In this document: positions 44,127 through 53,722 of the stretch, piece by piece | Position numbering within the stretch: the stretch's first letter is position 1 | Layout of the letters: the number at the start of each line of letters is the position of its first letter | Assembly (NCBI GenBank): GCA_019671135.1 | Contig: JAHRHY010000026.1 | Span: forward strand, 310,001 to 374,000 | Direction of reading: 5' to 3' | Source: Linnemannia hyalina | Lineage: Eukaryota > Mortierellomycota > Mortierellomycetes > Mortierellales > Mortierellaceae | DNA: 64,000 nt | Position numbers and translations under genes: made by a program | Notes under the pieces: generated by a model | The model's input: only the letters and a program-made list of their open reading frames with translations | Database searches by the model: none | What the model was told of the DNA's origin: nothing

Positions 44127-45524
44127 ATGGTTCCTGACCCTACTCAACGCAAGGATGAGTATCACCACTATATACCGCGTTTTATCTTGAGGACGTTCGC
44201 CGACAACTTTTCTCTGAAGACCCCGAATTACTTTGCGAGGACCTCGGACGTCGCCTTGGCGGACGCTATTCCACAAGACTGGGAACTCAGAGACAATGGC
44301 GGACGCAAAAAGAAGGGCAAGAAGAAGAAAGGAGGCAAAGGAGGACACGACATCAAAGTATATCAAGTAGAGGGCCAAATAATTGCTTTGAGCGACGTCG
44401 CCAGATCCTACGGCAACTACGATATGTATCGAGATATCGCCGAGGACGACTGCATGATGTTCGAGGACCTCCTGTCCAAGATGGAGAGTACCTCTTCGAC
44501 ATTTATCCGCAAGATCTGGGCTGGAGAGGACCTCTCGTTGACACGAGTCCAGTTGACGGAACTGAAAAAGTTTCTGGCCATCATGACGTACCGGAGCGAG
44601 AACCGCAGGAACCAGTACTACGAGAACAAGTTCAATCCGAAAACTCGAACGTCAATTTACAACCACATGCGCCGCAAGAACATTACAAAGATTCAGGACG
44701 TTTGGTTCGACAATCTCAAGTGGCTCATCAAGACCCCGACTGAGGAAATCATGAAGGAGTTCAAGAAAGCTGTGTCCAGCATGATGTAAGCACCTTCATG
44801 TCATGCACGGTCTCTCTACGCCTTGATTTTTTCTGAAAGTACTGGTGCCTTCCTTCACGAGATAGCTAACTGACAAGAAAATTGTTGATTTTTTACAATA
44901 TGCGATTGATATCAATCGGGTACAAGGGAGTACAAAGGATCCATTCACGTCACAGAGCTTCTAGACTTTGGAGGCACATGTACGAACTATATGTGCATCT
45001 GGCAGGCGGAGGAAGGGACCGAGTTTATCCTGTCGGAGGGCTGTTTCGGTGCCTGGGAGGGAGACATGCGCGACCCGTTCCATACCTTCTATGTCGTGTC
45101 TCCGAGATACTGCATTGTCCTTGTGAACCGTCTGGAAAAGTGGCGCCCTGCAAGATACTTGTCCTTCAGGTCTTGGTTCGAAGGGAATATTCACGCCTTT
45201 CCGGAGACTGTGTACAAGAAGGGCCTTCCTCCGTCGACTCCCGACATGGATTTTTTCTCTCCGGAGGATGTTTTCAAGTACCAACGGATCGTTATCCCGA
45301 AGGAGGACGTCTATTTCGTCAACAGTATCTTTCTGGATGCGAGGAAGACGTGCCTGACCTACAATTCCAGTGTCTCTTTGTACAAGACCCTGCGATACTA
45401 CGACAAGATGAAGACGATTCGCCCTGACTTGTTCAACAACAGACATGACTATTCTGTCCTTAGGCGAAAGCTTGTTGCCGATATGAATAGAACATATCCA
45501 TACCCTGAGGAGACCCCCCAGTAA
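44127..45524 (+). CDS. DUF4238-family protein, 418 aa
   Basis: Exon 1 is 44127-44785 and exon 2 is 44927-45524, joined across a GTAAGC...ACAAG intron in phase 2 (SSMM then EYKGSIHVTEL). The N-terminus has the family hallmark DEYHHYIPRFILRTFADNF (family: HHxPxFxLRxF). A Lys/Gly-rich insert (KKKGKKKKGGKGG, about residues 60-73) interrupts the start; later parts include LKKFLAIMTYRSENRRNQYY and FVNSIFLDARKTCLTYNS. DUF4238 proteins occur in bacteria and fungi; their biochemical role is not established. I chose the ATG at 44127 because the motif begins ten residues later and the upstream open frame is microsatellite. No signal peptide or membrane segment. Confidence 0.85.
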
Positions 45525-45942
45525 GGGTCTATTCAATATAGTTCTAGTCGGTTCAATGTTGTTTCTACTCAGCCGATGTCACCGCCACCATAGTTCATTG
45601 TGCCATCGTTCCCTTTTTGTTTGATCTTGAATGCTATTTCTGGGCAAAGCTCCTTTTTCTCGAATAAAAAACCTTGGCACTGTAGTTGTAGCTTTGCTTG
45701 TTAAAGGCAATTATCAGGGTTGGCGATTGATAGCACAAGCTGACCATGTATGCACACTGACTCCTCAAACATGTTAACCAACTCTTTCTCTGACCTAGCC
45801 ATAGACTGTTGGTCAGAGGCAGTGGACTAGCAAGTTGTGCTAACTTGTTGGCATAATAGTCGTCGAGACTGATGGATTTGACAGCTCCTAGGGTTGTCTT
45901 GAAGGGGTCGGTCCCAACGTTAGATGTTGGTCTAATAGAGAT
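45525..45942. other. Intergenic region
   Basis: Contains an AATAAA (about 45664) that could end the DUF4238 transcript. No gene recognised. Confidence 0.35.
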
Positions 45943-46182
45943 TCACTCCTCTTCAAAGCCACCAGTAGACAATTGGTGGTTAGGCGATAAGACTGACAGG
46001 GCGTCGTCCTCAATACCGTCGGCTGGTTCGTGAGAGCCATAAATTGATGTGTTGTTTCGGTTGGATTTCGAATTGTCGTTGTTGTTATTGTTGTTATTGT
46101 TGTTGTTGCTGCGTTTGTACTCGTCCTCGATGTTGCGGAGCGCGTGCCTAGTTCGCGTAAGTGCTTTGAGAGTGTCCTTTGC
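45943..46182 (-). CDS. Terminal exon of a paralogue of the 31-33 kb gene
   Basis: Minus-strand exon following a CCTAG acceptor. It reads AKDTLKALTRTRHALRNIED, then EYKRS, an (Asn)n run coded by the aac/aat repeat at 46080-46112, and a C-terminus ending HQLSTGGFEEE. The first 25 residues match LIVLTRTGHALRNLEDEYNR in the gene ending at 33073, so this is a truncated relative. Upstream exons could not be fixed: the frame across 46190-46430 is unclear. It may be a live short gene or a fragment. Confidence 0.5.
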   Translation of the reverse strand, partial: AKDTLKALTRTRHALRNIEDEYKRSNNNNNNNNNNDNSKSNRNNTSIYGSHEPADGIEDDALSVLSPNHQLSTGGFEEE

Positions 46183-46725
46183 CTAGGTTGTCGCAAGCCG
46201 CACGGTGTGTTCTCCACGACTATAGGGGGATGAAAAGAGGTTGAGAGAGAGAGAAAAGAGTGAGTGAATAGTTGATCGAAAAGAGTCATTGTCCGGTATT
46301 TAACGCCTGCACGACAAGTAAAAAGGCTCGGCAGTAAGACAAAAGGCGTCCCCTTCCTGTCATACCTGGGAAAGAAATCACAACTGCAGCAGGCAGAGCA
46401 AGGAATGCGATAATCGACGTGAATCATGGTTAGGTTGTCAGGTGAAAAGGAAGGCGGTGATGGATAGCAGGTTTGTACACAATGAGGGTGCGTTTAAATG
46501 AAGATTCTTCTACTTGGCTCCGGTATCCTCCTGAGATACAAACAAAAGGCTCTCGTTCCTCTCTCCTCTGCTGACCCTACTGAGAGAGGAGCGGGGTTCT
46601 CTGATGTATCGAGAGATTTGCACAATCCAATGGAAAGGGACGATGAACACCTCTTGGCTCGCCAACCCGGCGACAATTAAACTCTTAGAAATTGGGCACG
46701 ACCTGAGCAAATTGGAGGTTCGGTC

Positions 46726-46738
46726 TGGGGCAGAGAGA
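46726..46738. repeat. LINE target-site duplication, 3' side
   Basis: tggggcagagaga, directly next to the poly-T (poly-A on the minus strand). Exact copy at 52155-52167. Confidence 0.88.
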
Positions 46739-46787
46739 TTTTTTTTTTTTTTTTTTTTTTGAGGGAAAAGAGAGGATTTATTGTGGC

Positions 46788-49385
46788 TTAAACAGCCTTG
46801 ATTGAGTTATTTTGTGCTATGGTTTTGGTGATTTCGCGAAGTATGGTGTGGATGATATCGCTACTAGATTGAGTGTGTTGATGAAGAAAAAGAACGGTGT
46901 TGGCTGATGAAATACCAATGAGGCAACAAGCCAGCAATTGTGGGATAGTGATGTTAAATTGGGGTTTGATATCAAAGGTTGGAGGATGGAAAGACAAGAC
47001 CTTATCAAGGTCATCATCTGACCAAAGTGGTTTGGATGTGTGTTCCTTGAGGATTGTTTGCCAAGCGATGTATTTAGGAGCGCACTGAAAGATGTGATGT
47101 GCCTTGTCCTCACGTCGCTCACGACATCCGGCCATGTTACAATGAGGATCCTGCTTCCAGATTTTTTGACGTAGAGTTCCGCAAGGAAGCCAATCCCTTT
47201 TAAATCTCCACCACGTGGTCCTGGCCCGGTGTGGTATTTTAGCGCTCCAGAATTGGCGCCACTGTTTCGAGGTTCCCGTCTCTGGTTGGGTTGAGGAGTT
47301 TGGGTTTGGTGGTGTGTCTTGCCTCAAAAAGGCTCGAAGGTGTTTGTTCGTGGCCGATTCCAGAGTGATGGGATTACTGTCGTTTGGGATCAAGACAGAT
47401 GAGAGGATATGTTGTGCCAATGTATCATCCTGCGTGATCTTGGGTGGGTTCGAGAGTGCTTGCTGCATACTGTGGCGCATTCGACGACGTTCTTGGTAGG
47501 CCTGGATCCCTAGTTCCACTTGAGCAAGGCGGAGCTTGGGGGAAATGTGTGTTTTTCTGACCAGTTGGAGGAGCCCATTGTTGTCAGGAGAAAACTGAAA
47601 GAGCTCTTCCACTCGGAGTCTGAGGGTCTTGATGGTGGTATCTGTCGTTTCAAACCACCATTCGATTGGTGAGGAGGCAAGTGTTACAGAGTCCGGCAAG
47701 GGATCAGCAAGGGCCAGTGCTTTGAGGGAAGGGAGGAGGGACGCCGCAGATACCAATCGTTGCAGACCGGGAAACCCTGCCAATAAGGATCTGTACTGTC
47801 CGTCCAGGGGTGCTAGGAGGAAGGCAAGGCGGTGAGACGTTTTGGTCCTCCATCGGATGATATCAAGAATGATGTCCTTACCCCAAGAGACATTAGTGGA
47901 GAGAGCATTGCGGATATGCTTGAGTTGGAAAACATGGCATTGAGTAGCTGGGTCAATAACGCCTAGGCCACCCTTGTCCCTTGGAGTAGTGATCACCTCC
48001 CATGATGGCCTTGGTTTAAAGGAGCATACGAATTTGGTGACTGCAGCCTTCACCTTTCGCAAAAAGTCGAGCGGGGGGTTGACAATCCAGGATAGGTGCC
48101 AAAGTTTGGAGAGGATAAGAGAGTTGATGATGGTGGCTCGGCCCAGGACGGAGAGGGATCGGGAAGAGTGTATGGTTATGGCTGATTGTATCTTCTTCAG
48201 AGTCTTGTCCCAGAAGTCTTTTTCCTGATCGCGGTTGAAAAAGATAGGGAATCCAAGGTAGATCAAAGCATCGGCGGAGTTGTAGTCATGCCATCGCACG
48301 TCCAAATGTTCCAGGTGGGTCTGCAATTCTTTGGAGTAGGAGGGGGCCATAGGAAAGGCCACAGTTTTGGACAGGTTGACTTTGGCATTGGATGCGCGGC
48401 CATAGGTCCGTAGGGTATCCTCCAATGCTGACCATTCGGTTGTGGAGGAGATGAGAGTCATGAGGTCGTCTGCATAGGCGCTGAGCTTGATGGGATCCGT
48501 GCGACCAGGGATTTCAATACCGTGAATAGCCGGGGATCGTTCGATAGAGGCAAGCAACGGTTCAAAGGCTATGTTGAAGAGGAGGGGAGATAATGGGTCA
48601 CCCTGGCGAAGTCCTCTTGATTGTGGGAAGGTGTCTGACACAAAGCCGTTGATATTGAGTGCAATCCTGGTAGAGAAGAAAAGTTGAATAATCGACTCCG
48701 TAAGGCATGATGGAAATCCAAGTCGTTTCAAGACCTGTTGAAGATAGGTAGGATGCACACGGTCGTATGCTTTTTCCTGATCCAGTAGTACGCCAATATG
48801 TCTTGTCCTTCTTGCATTGCAGTAATCTCGGAGTGTTGAGAGCACTAAGCCATTGTCTGCTATATGTCGTCCTGCCGTGAATCCTGTTTGGTGCGATTCT
48901 GTCAGCTTGGTCATGTACGGTTGAATCCGTAGGGTAAGGATTTTGGTGAAGAGTTTGGCATCCGAGTTAATGAGTGAAAGAGGTCTCCAGTTTGCCAGTT
49001 TTGTCGCATCGCCCTTCTTGAAGAGGAGGATCATCACTGTCTCTTGCCAGGATGTGGGGAAAGAGGCAAGTGTCAGCGCATCGTTGATAATTGCGGTGAA
49101 TAGTTCCTTGATCCAGGGTATGAGGAGGATGTATCGATAGAGCTCAAAGGGTAAGCCGTCCTTGCCTGGGGCCTTATTAAGGGGCGTCCTGCTCACAACG
49201 TGGTCTAACTCATCGGATGTGATAGTCCCTTCGAGTCTGGCGCGATCCTGGTCAGATAGGGTTGCATGTGGGGGGATGGCATCCAGTAGTCGGTTAGTTG
49301 CATTCTGGTCGGAGGGGTCGCAGGAGTATAGGCGCGAGTAAAAGTCTGTTGCTACTTCCAGACGTTCATTGGTTGAGGTTGTCAA
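46788..49385 (-). CDS. LINE ORF2, reverse transcriptase part
   Basis: The open frame extends upstream of the nominal start, to about 49520, where it should fuse with the endonuclease frame (LDAYALRSGTLWREKGEGNT, AYFFRAISQRNKKRLVPHLH). RT motifs: PGKDGLPFELYRYI, NWRPLSLINSDAKLFTKIL, FTAGRHIADNG, DQEKAYDRVHPTYLQ, RGLRQGDPLSPLLFNIAFEP and the catalytic LSAYADDLMTL. The C-terminus carries a Cys/His cluster (CNMAGCRERREDKAHHIFQC) typical of the zinc-binding region after RT in LINEs. All catalytic residues are intact. The part beyond the frameshift cannot be translated with the endonuclease unless the shift is an artefact or is bypassed. Confidence 0.92.
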   Translation of the reverse strand: MTTSTNERLEVATDFYSRLYSCDPSDQNATNRLLDAIPPHATLSDQDRARLEGTITSDELDHVVSRTPLNKAPGKDGLPFELYRYILLIPWIKELFTAIINDALTLASFPTSWQETVMILLFKKGDATKLANWRPLSLINSDAKLFTKILTLRIQPYMTKLTESHQTGFTAGRHIADNGLVLSTLRDYCNARRTRHIGVLLDQEKAYDRVHPTYLQQVLKRLGFPSCLTESIIQLFFSTRIALNINGFVSDTFPQSRGLRQGDPLSPLLFNIAFEPLLASIERSPAIHGIEIPGRTDPIKLSAYADDLMTLISSTTEWSALEDTLRTYGRASNAKVNLSKTVAFPMAPSYSKELQTHLEHLDVRWHDYNSADALIYLGFPIFFNRDQEKDFWDKTLKKIQSAITIHSSRSLSVLGRATIINSLILSKLWHLSWIVNPPLDFLRKVKAAVTKFVCSFKPRPSWEVITTPRDKGGLGVIDPATQCHVFQLKHIRNALSTNVSWGKDIILDIIRWRTKTSHRLAFLLAPLDGQYRSLLAGFPGLQRLVSAASLLPSLKALALADPLPDSVTLASSPIEWWFETTDTTIKTLRLRVEELFQFSPDNNGLLQLVRKTHISPKLRLAQVELGIQAYQERRRMRHSMQQALSNPPKITQDDTLAQHILSSVLIPNDSNPITLESATNKHLRAFLRQDTPPNPNSSTQPETGTSKQWRQFWSAKIPHRARTTWWRFKRDWLPCGTLRQKIWKQDPHCNMAGCRERREDKAHHIFQCAPKYIAWQTILKEHTSKPLWSDDDLDKVLSFHPPTFDIKPQFNITIPQLLACCLIGISSANTVLFLHQHTQSSSDIIHTILREITKTIAQNNSIKAV

Positions 49386-50569
49386 GGCATCGGTGGCAGG
49401 GTTGTGTAGGTGTGGGACGAGTCGTTTTTTGTTGCGTTGAGAGATGGCTCGGAAGAAGTAGGCGGTGTTGCCTTCTCCTTTTTCACGCCATAAGGTTCCC
49501 GACCGGAGGGCATAGGCATCCAGTTCTTCCGATGTATGTTGTTGAAGAGATGTACCAAAGCTTCCAGATCCTGAATGATTGCGTCCTTAGTTACACCGGT
49601 TGCAAGAGGGAGCTGGGCTAGTTTGTTTTGGCGTTGTATGTTGAGGTCTCTTAGGGCGGATTGTCGATCCTGTTTCCTTTTGATGGAGGCTGAGATGCAG
49701 AAACGTTTGATTTCCATCTTGACCCTGTCCCAGTGTTGGATCTTGCTTTGGTGAGGACGGGGTAAGGAGAAGGTCGCCAGGTGGTCGGTGAGATTCTTGA
49801 TAAAGTCGCAGTTGTTGAGGAGCTGGGTATTCATTCGCCATATCCCTCGACCTGTCATGGGGGCGGAGGCGGGGGAGAGTGTCAGTAGTAGCATGTCGTG
49901 ATCCGAGAAAGGAGATGCGCAGAGTTGCTCAGATTTAGATACCTGTGAGAGGAATTGGATAGAGGAGAAAATGTAATCAATGGTATGGCGGACTTTGTTT
50001 CCTGCAGGGGTGCAGGTGGGCTTGGGGTTGGTATGAAGTGGGGTGATGCAGTCTACAAGATGAGTATCAACCCAGTCCTGAAACAGGGGATGAGGACGAG
50101 GGTGAGTGTAATGTATGTAGTTAAGATCGCCTAAAAGAAAGGCCTTTGGGGGAGGGGAGAGAAAGAAAGGGAGGGAGAGACAGTTCAGCATGAATAGCCT
50201 TCGTGCTGTCCTGTTGGCTGGGGCATACATAACACAGAATGTGGCCATAAAAGAAGAAGATGAAGAGGTGACGGTGGTAATAATAATCCTTCCTTGTTCT
50301 GCGTAAGAGGTGTTAGAGAAGGAGAGGTCAGGATTGCGAAGAAGGAGTGCACAGTGGGGGGACCAAACAGAGCTGTGAGTGTTGAGATATTGGTTGTAAT
50401 TGATCTGATCAGCAGTGGTTGGCGATGTTGGTAGGTTGATTTCCTGAAGGGCCATTATGTCAAAATCCGTTTGTCGAAGCCAGGTGAAGAAATGAGGTGG
50501 ACCGGTAGCATTGTTGTTTTGAAGGTGCTGCTTACGTAGACCTCGCACGTTCAAGCTTGCGATCCGCAT
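49382..50569 (-). CDS. LINE ORF2, APE-type endonuclease part
   Basis: Starts at the ATG at 50569, which shares its A with the ORF1 stop (TAATG). Endonuclease signatures: MRIASLNVRGL, the catalytic Glu in MALQEINLP, FCVMYAPANRT, LLGDLNYIHY, RHTIDYIFSSIQ and SPFSDHDMLLL, covering the Asn, Glu, Tyr, Asp, Asn and His positions of the fold. The true protein leaves this frame near KNIHRK (about 49520); residues after it are out-of-frame readout. It nicks target DNA to prime reverse transcription. Confidence 0.9.
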   Translation of the reverse strand: MRIASLNVRGLRKQHLQNNNATGPPHFFTWLRQTDFDIMALQEINLPTSPTTADQINYNQYLNTHSSVWSPHCALLLRNPDLSFSNTSYAEQGRIIITTVTSSSSSFMATFCVMYAPANRTARRLFMLNCLSLPFFLSPPPKAFLLGDLNYIHYTHPRPHPLFQDWVDTHLVDCITPLHTNPKPTCTPAGNKVRHTIDYIFSSIQFLSQVSKSEQLCASPFSDHDMLLLTLSPASAPMTGRGIWRMNTQLLNNCDFIKNLTDHLATFSLPRPHQSKIQHWDRVKMEIKRFCISASIKRKQDRQSALRDLNIQRQNKLAQLPLATGVTKDAIIQDLEALVHLFNNIHRKNWMPMPSGREPYGVKKEKATPPTSSEPSLNATKNDSSHTYTTLPPMP

Positions 50570-52137
50570 TACTGTGACCGATTGTTTTTAATTGTAGAAG
50601 TAGATCTAGTGGCAGGTCTACCTTCTTTGGTGTAGATGTTGTTGGATGTCTTGGTGATGGTCTTAACTGCTGTGGCGACCGCGGTCTTGGCTACGGAGCG
50701 TCTTGCCTTGATCCGCGCTGCTATAGAAGCAGCCATAGCATCCTCCATGGGGAGGTCGTTGTTGTGGGAGGAAATGGAGTGTTCAGTATTGTAGGTAGCT
50801 CTGTCAAGGTCTCCCAGATTAGCTCCCTCCAAATTGAAATCCTCATCAAAGACCTCTTCTCCTTTATCCTGAGCCTGATCATGACATTCGGTCATAGTGA
50901 TGTCATCTTTTGGTGAGTTGGAAGGAGAAACCACTAACTGGGACTGATGAGTCACATTGGTAGTGGTCAAAGCGAGATGGGTGTTTGAAATTGTATCAGG
51001 CGGTACAGAAGCAGAAGCAGAGGAAGTAGTGGAGGAAGGAGAAGAGAAGGAGGTTGAAGAATCAGAAGAAGAGGAATCATGAGAAGAAGAAGAAGAGGAA
51101 GCAGAAGAGGAAGAAGAAGAGGAGGAAGTAGAGGAAGTAAAAGCTGAGGAGGATTCAGCGGAAGAGGTGGAAGTGGGTTGCCCTCTCACAGGCATCTTAC
51201 CTTTCGCCCTCTTAGCATCTCTAGCCGAGAACCTTGAGCAGGTGAAGCTGACGTGGCCATTCGCATTGCACGCACTGCATACGATGGCCAAGCGCTTGGG
51301 ACAATGGAGAAGGAGGTGCCCGTGTCCCTTGCAATAGTTACAAAAGGGAGAGGCTCCCATCCAACTGATACGGCAAGGAGATTTTTGACGGTTGCCCAAG
51401 GAGAGCAAGCGGTCAATCTTGAATTCGTCCGCAGTCTTGTCACTCTTGACATAAACAGCGAACTGGCTGCGAGCCTCGTGGTTGCCGTTGGGGGTAGGGA
51501 ACAGAGGGATCTCGATCTTGATGACTTTGCCCATTCTCTTGGCGTCCTCAAAGTACCAAGAGCAGAACTGCTCCAGGTGGGTGCCAAAATCAAGGGAAGT
51601 CTGGAACTGGTAATCCGTGAAGACGAAACGGGTGATAATGTGAGGAACAGTCGATGAAAGGGGGGCAAACTGCTTGTCGTCGACGGTAATGGGAGTGGTG
51701 GAAACAGCTGTAGTGTCCAGAGATTCATGGTACACAATTTCAATGCGATGGTGGACATTGTCAGCGCAGGGGAAGGCCATGTTGCTAAGAATATGGAGAG
51801 GTGATATGTCATCATGGGCTTTGAACAGAGTTGAGTGGGTGGATCTGACTGCATCCGAAAACGCGCCAGAAGAAATAGTTTTGGGGACGATGTATGCAAC
51901 AGCTCTTGGGTTCACCAGGTCGCCCAGTCGAGCTCCCTTTGGTGCAAGAGCGGCAGCAGCAAGGTGACCCTCTTCGGGGTCGGTAAACACTGAGTGAATG
52001 AGAAGTTTATTGTTACTACGGGTTCCAGCTGCCATGGAGGCATAGGAAGGGGATGGTGGGGACCCGATTGAGGGCAGGGGTTGAGAGGGTGGGTCACCAT
52101 CTCCGTGTTGGTGTTGATGTTGCTGTTGGGTTGGCAT
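50569..52137 (-). CDS. LINE ORF1, nucleic-acid-binding protein, 522 aa
   Basis: ATG at 52137 lies only 17 bases from the element's 5' end. Residues about 30-260 form a globular region typical of fungal LINE ORF1 (ITRFVFTDYQFQTSLDFGTH). Two CCHC knuckles follow: CNYCKGHGHLLLHC and CSACNANGHVSFTC, both CX2CX4HX4C. A long Ser-rich tract and an acidic/basic tail end the protein. ORF1 proteins coat the element RNA. The ORF is intact. Confidence 0.88.
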   Translation of the reverse strand: MPTQQQHQHQHGDGDPPSQPLPSIGSPPSPSYASMAAGTRSNNKLLIHSVFTDPEEGHLAAAALAPKGARLGDLVNPRAVAYIVPKTISSGAFSDAVRSTHSTLFKAHDDISPLHILSNMAFPCADNVHHRIEIVYHESLDTTAVSTTPITVDDKQFAPLSSTVPHIITRFVFTDYQFQTSLDFGTHLEQFCSWYFEDAKRMGKVIKIEIPLFPTPNGNHEARSQFAVYVKSDKTADEFKIDRLLSLGNRQKSPCRISWMGASPFCNYCKGHGHLLLHCPKRLAIVCSACNANGHVSFTCSRFSARDAKRAKGKMPVRGQPTSTSSAESSSAFTSSTSSSSSSSSASSSSSSHDSSSSDSSTSFSSPSSTTSSASASVPPDTISNTHLALTTTNVTHQSQLVVSPSNSPKDDITMTECHDQAQDKGEEVFDEDFNLEGANLGDLDRATYNTEHSISSHNNDLPMEDAMAASIAARIKARRSVAKTAVATAVKTITKTSNNIYTKEGRPATRSTSTIKNNRSQ

Positions 52138-52154
52138 TGTGGAAAAGAGTTTTT

Positions 52155-52167
52155 TGGGGCAGAGAGA
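52155..52167. repeat. LINE target-site duplication, 5' side
   Basis: tggggcagagaga, identical to 46726-46738, next to the 5' end of the element at 52154. Confidence 0.88.
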
Positions 52168-52509
52168 ATGTTCTAACGGGAGCCCAAGGTCTACTTAAGG
52201 GGTAGTGGTGATGAGAAATTTCAAGAGTTCATGTCATAGTAATTCTTTTTAGTGAGGAAAGGATGCGCGAAAGAGTGCCAAATGGGATACGACCACGACG
52301 GACACCCGACGTCAATTATACTCACTTTATATCTAGAGCAAAAAAACACATAAAAATAACTCTACACCTGACGATCATGGTCTGTGTCTTTATTTCATTC
52401 GAGCGAATTAACAAAGAATAAGAGCGAAACAATGGGATAGGTGGCGCACTGAGGGGTCGCTGGCTCATGAAGGATAACATATAAAACAAGAAAAGAGATA
52501 AATAAAATT

Positions 52510-53722
52510 TCAAGTTCCGCCTCCAGGTCCCCCACCTCCTCCTGGTTTACCTCCTGGCCCACCACCTCCTCCTGGTCCACCTCCCAATAGCCCTCCACCT
52601 CCACCAAGATATTTTGCCAAGTTTGACAGCGCCGCTGTACCTCCCGCAACGAACGTGCCAGAGAGGTAGTGCGTATTCAACAAATGACCTACTCCAGTTT
52701 GGTTGATGTAAATTTGGCCGTCATATCGGTTTCCTGGCAGGACTACCGGTTGATATGACAAGATACCCGTCCGTGCGACGTAGTCGCCCTCATTTGCAAA
52801 GTGCTCAATGTGGGCGAGGTCACCTTGACCGTGCATATGATTCGCCGCACTTCCAAACGTATACAATTCCAACTTCCTGAGGTTGGCTGCTGTCTCGGAA
52901 GCGATAAGACGGTCGACTACCAAACTGGCGATAACGGCACCCTATGGTATAGTGGAAAGAAGGTCAACATCAGGAACAATAGCTCCAGAGCTCCATATTA
53001 TGCTTCACCGACAGACCTACTTTCGGATATATTCTGACACTTACCTGCGAATGTGCGATAAGCACCACCCTGTGATTATTAGAATCACGGAGCTCTCGCT
53101 GCGCGGTAGCGTAAAGTTGTCTGGCGTCCTTCGTGGTGTACCCGAAACATCTCTGAATAATGGTCTCAAAGAGATCGAGTATGAAGCCAAACGTACGATT
53201 GTTGATCCCCACGATCCTGCGCCCGAACGTGCCTGCCAATACTTCGCAGTTCAGTTTCAGCCATGTATGTCCGGTACAGATTCCGTTGCAAAATAGCCAA
53301 CTCTCGTGTGGAAACACGGTGCCACCAATGCTCGTATACACTAGGGGTCTCGTTGCCAGGTACCAGGCAATCGCAGCTATGAAAGCGCCAATCACGACAG
53401 CGGCGATTCCATGCGGAGGAAGGAGCCCCAGGAGACCAAAACACGAGAGATAGTCTATAAAGGCAATGACCACAAAGGCGTAAAAAACTAGGAAGAACTG
53501 CCAGAGAAGGGCTAGGACGTTTGTCCAGGCGTAGAAATAAAGTTCATGTGTTGGATTGGTACCAAAGTAGGGCCAGAGGGCCAATAGGATAAGAGGCGAG
53601 TAGACTATAAAAAGGAGGGCATCCATGAATACTAGAAGCCAGGGAGAAGCGATGAAAGGAAGGGCGCGTCTCCATGGGGTGGTGAAGGGGCGTGTCGTGA
53701 GTAAGGCTATAAAACTGTTCAT
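52510..53722 (-). CDS. Membrane-anchored alpha/beta hydrolase (lipase-like)
   Basis: Exon 1 is 53722-53045 and exon 2 is 52941-52510; GTAAGT donor, CATAG acceptor, phase 0; 369 aa. The N-terminal half has three or four transmembrane segments (around 27-52, 60-95 and 105-125; e.g. GIAAVVIGAFIAAIAWYLA). The nucleophile elbow IAHSQG, a GxSxG-like motif with Ala first, is assembled exactly over the splice junction, followed by AVIASLVVDRLI. Downstream, HIEHFANEGDYVARTGIL fits the acidic/His part of the domain. The last 30 residues are a Gly/Pro repeat (GGGGLLGGGPGGGG). Similar membrane proteins in fungi are annotated as DUF676/lipase-like. A lipid or ester substrate is inferred; the enzyme is uncharacterised. 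Confidence 0.8.

Larger units (their letters stand above)
46739..52154 (-). mobile_element. Full-length non-LTR retrotransposon (L1/Tad-like LINE), 5.4 kb
   Basis: Read on the minus strand, the element starts at 52154 and ends in a 22-base poly-A at 46760-46739. It is flanked by the exact 13-bp target duplication tggggcagagaga. Order: ORF1 (two CCHC knuckles), then ORF2 with APE-type endonuclease, reverse transcriptase and a C-terminal Cys/His cluster. ORF1 stop and ORF2 start overlap as TAATG. ORF2 is interrupted by one frameshift near 49520. Both ends and the duplication are intact, so insertion was recent. Clade assignment (L1/Tad) is from domain order and APE endonuclease; it is not resolved further. 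Confidence 0.93.
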
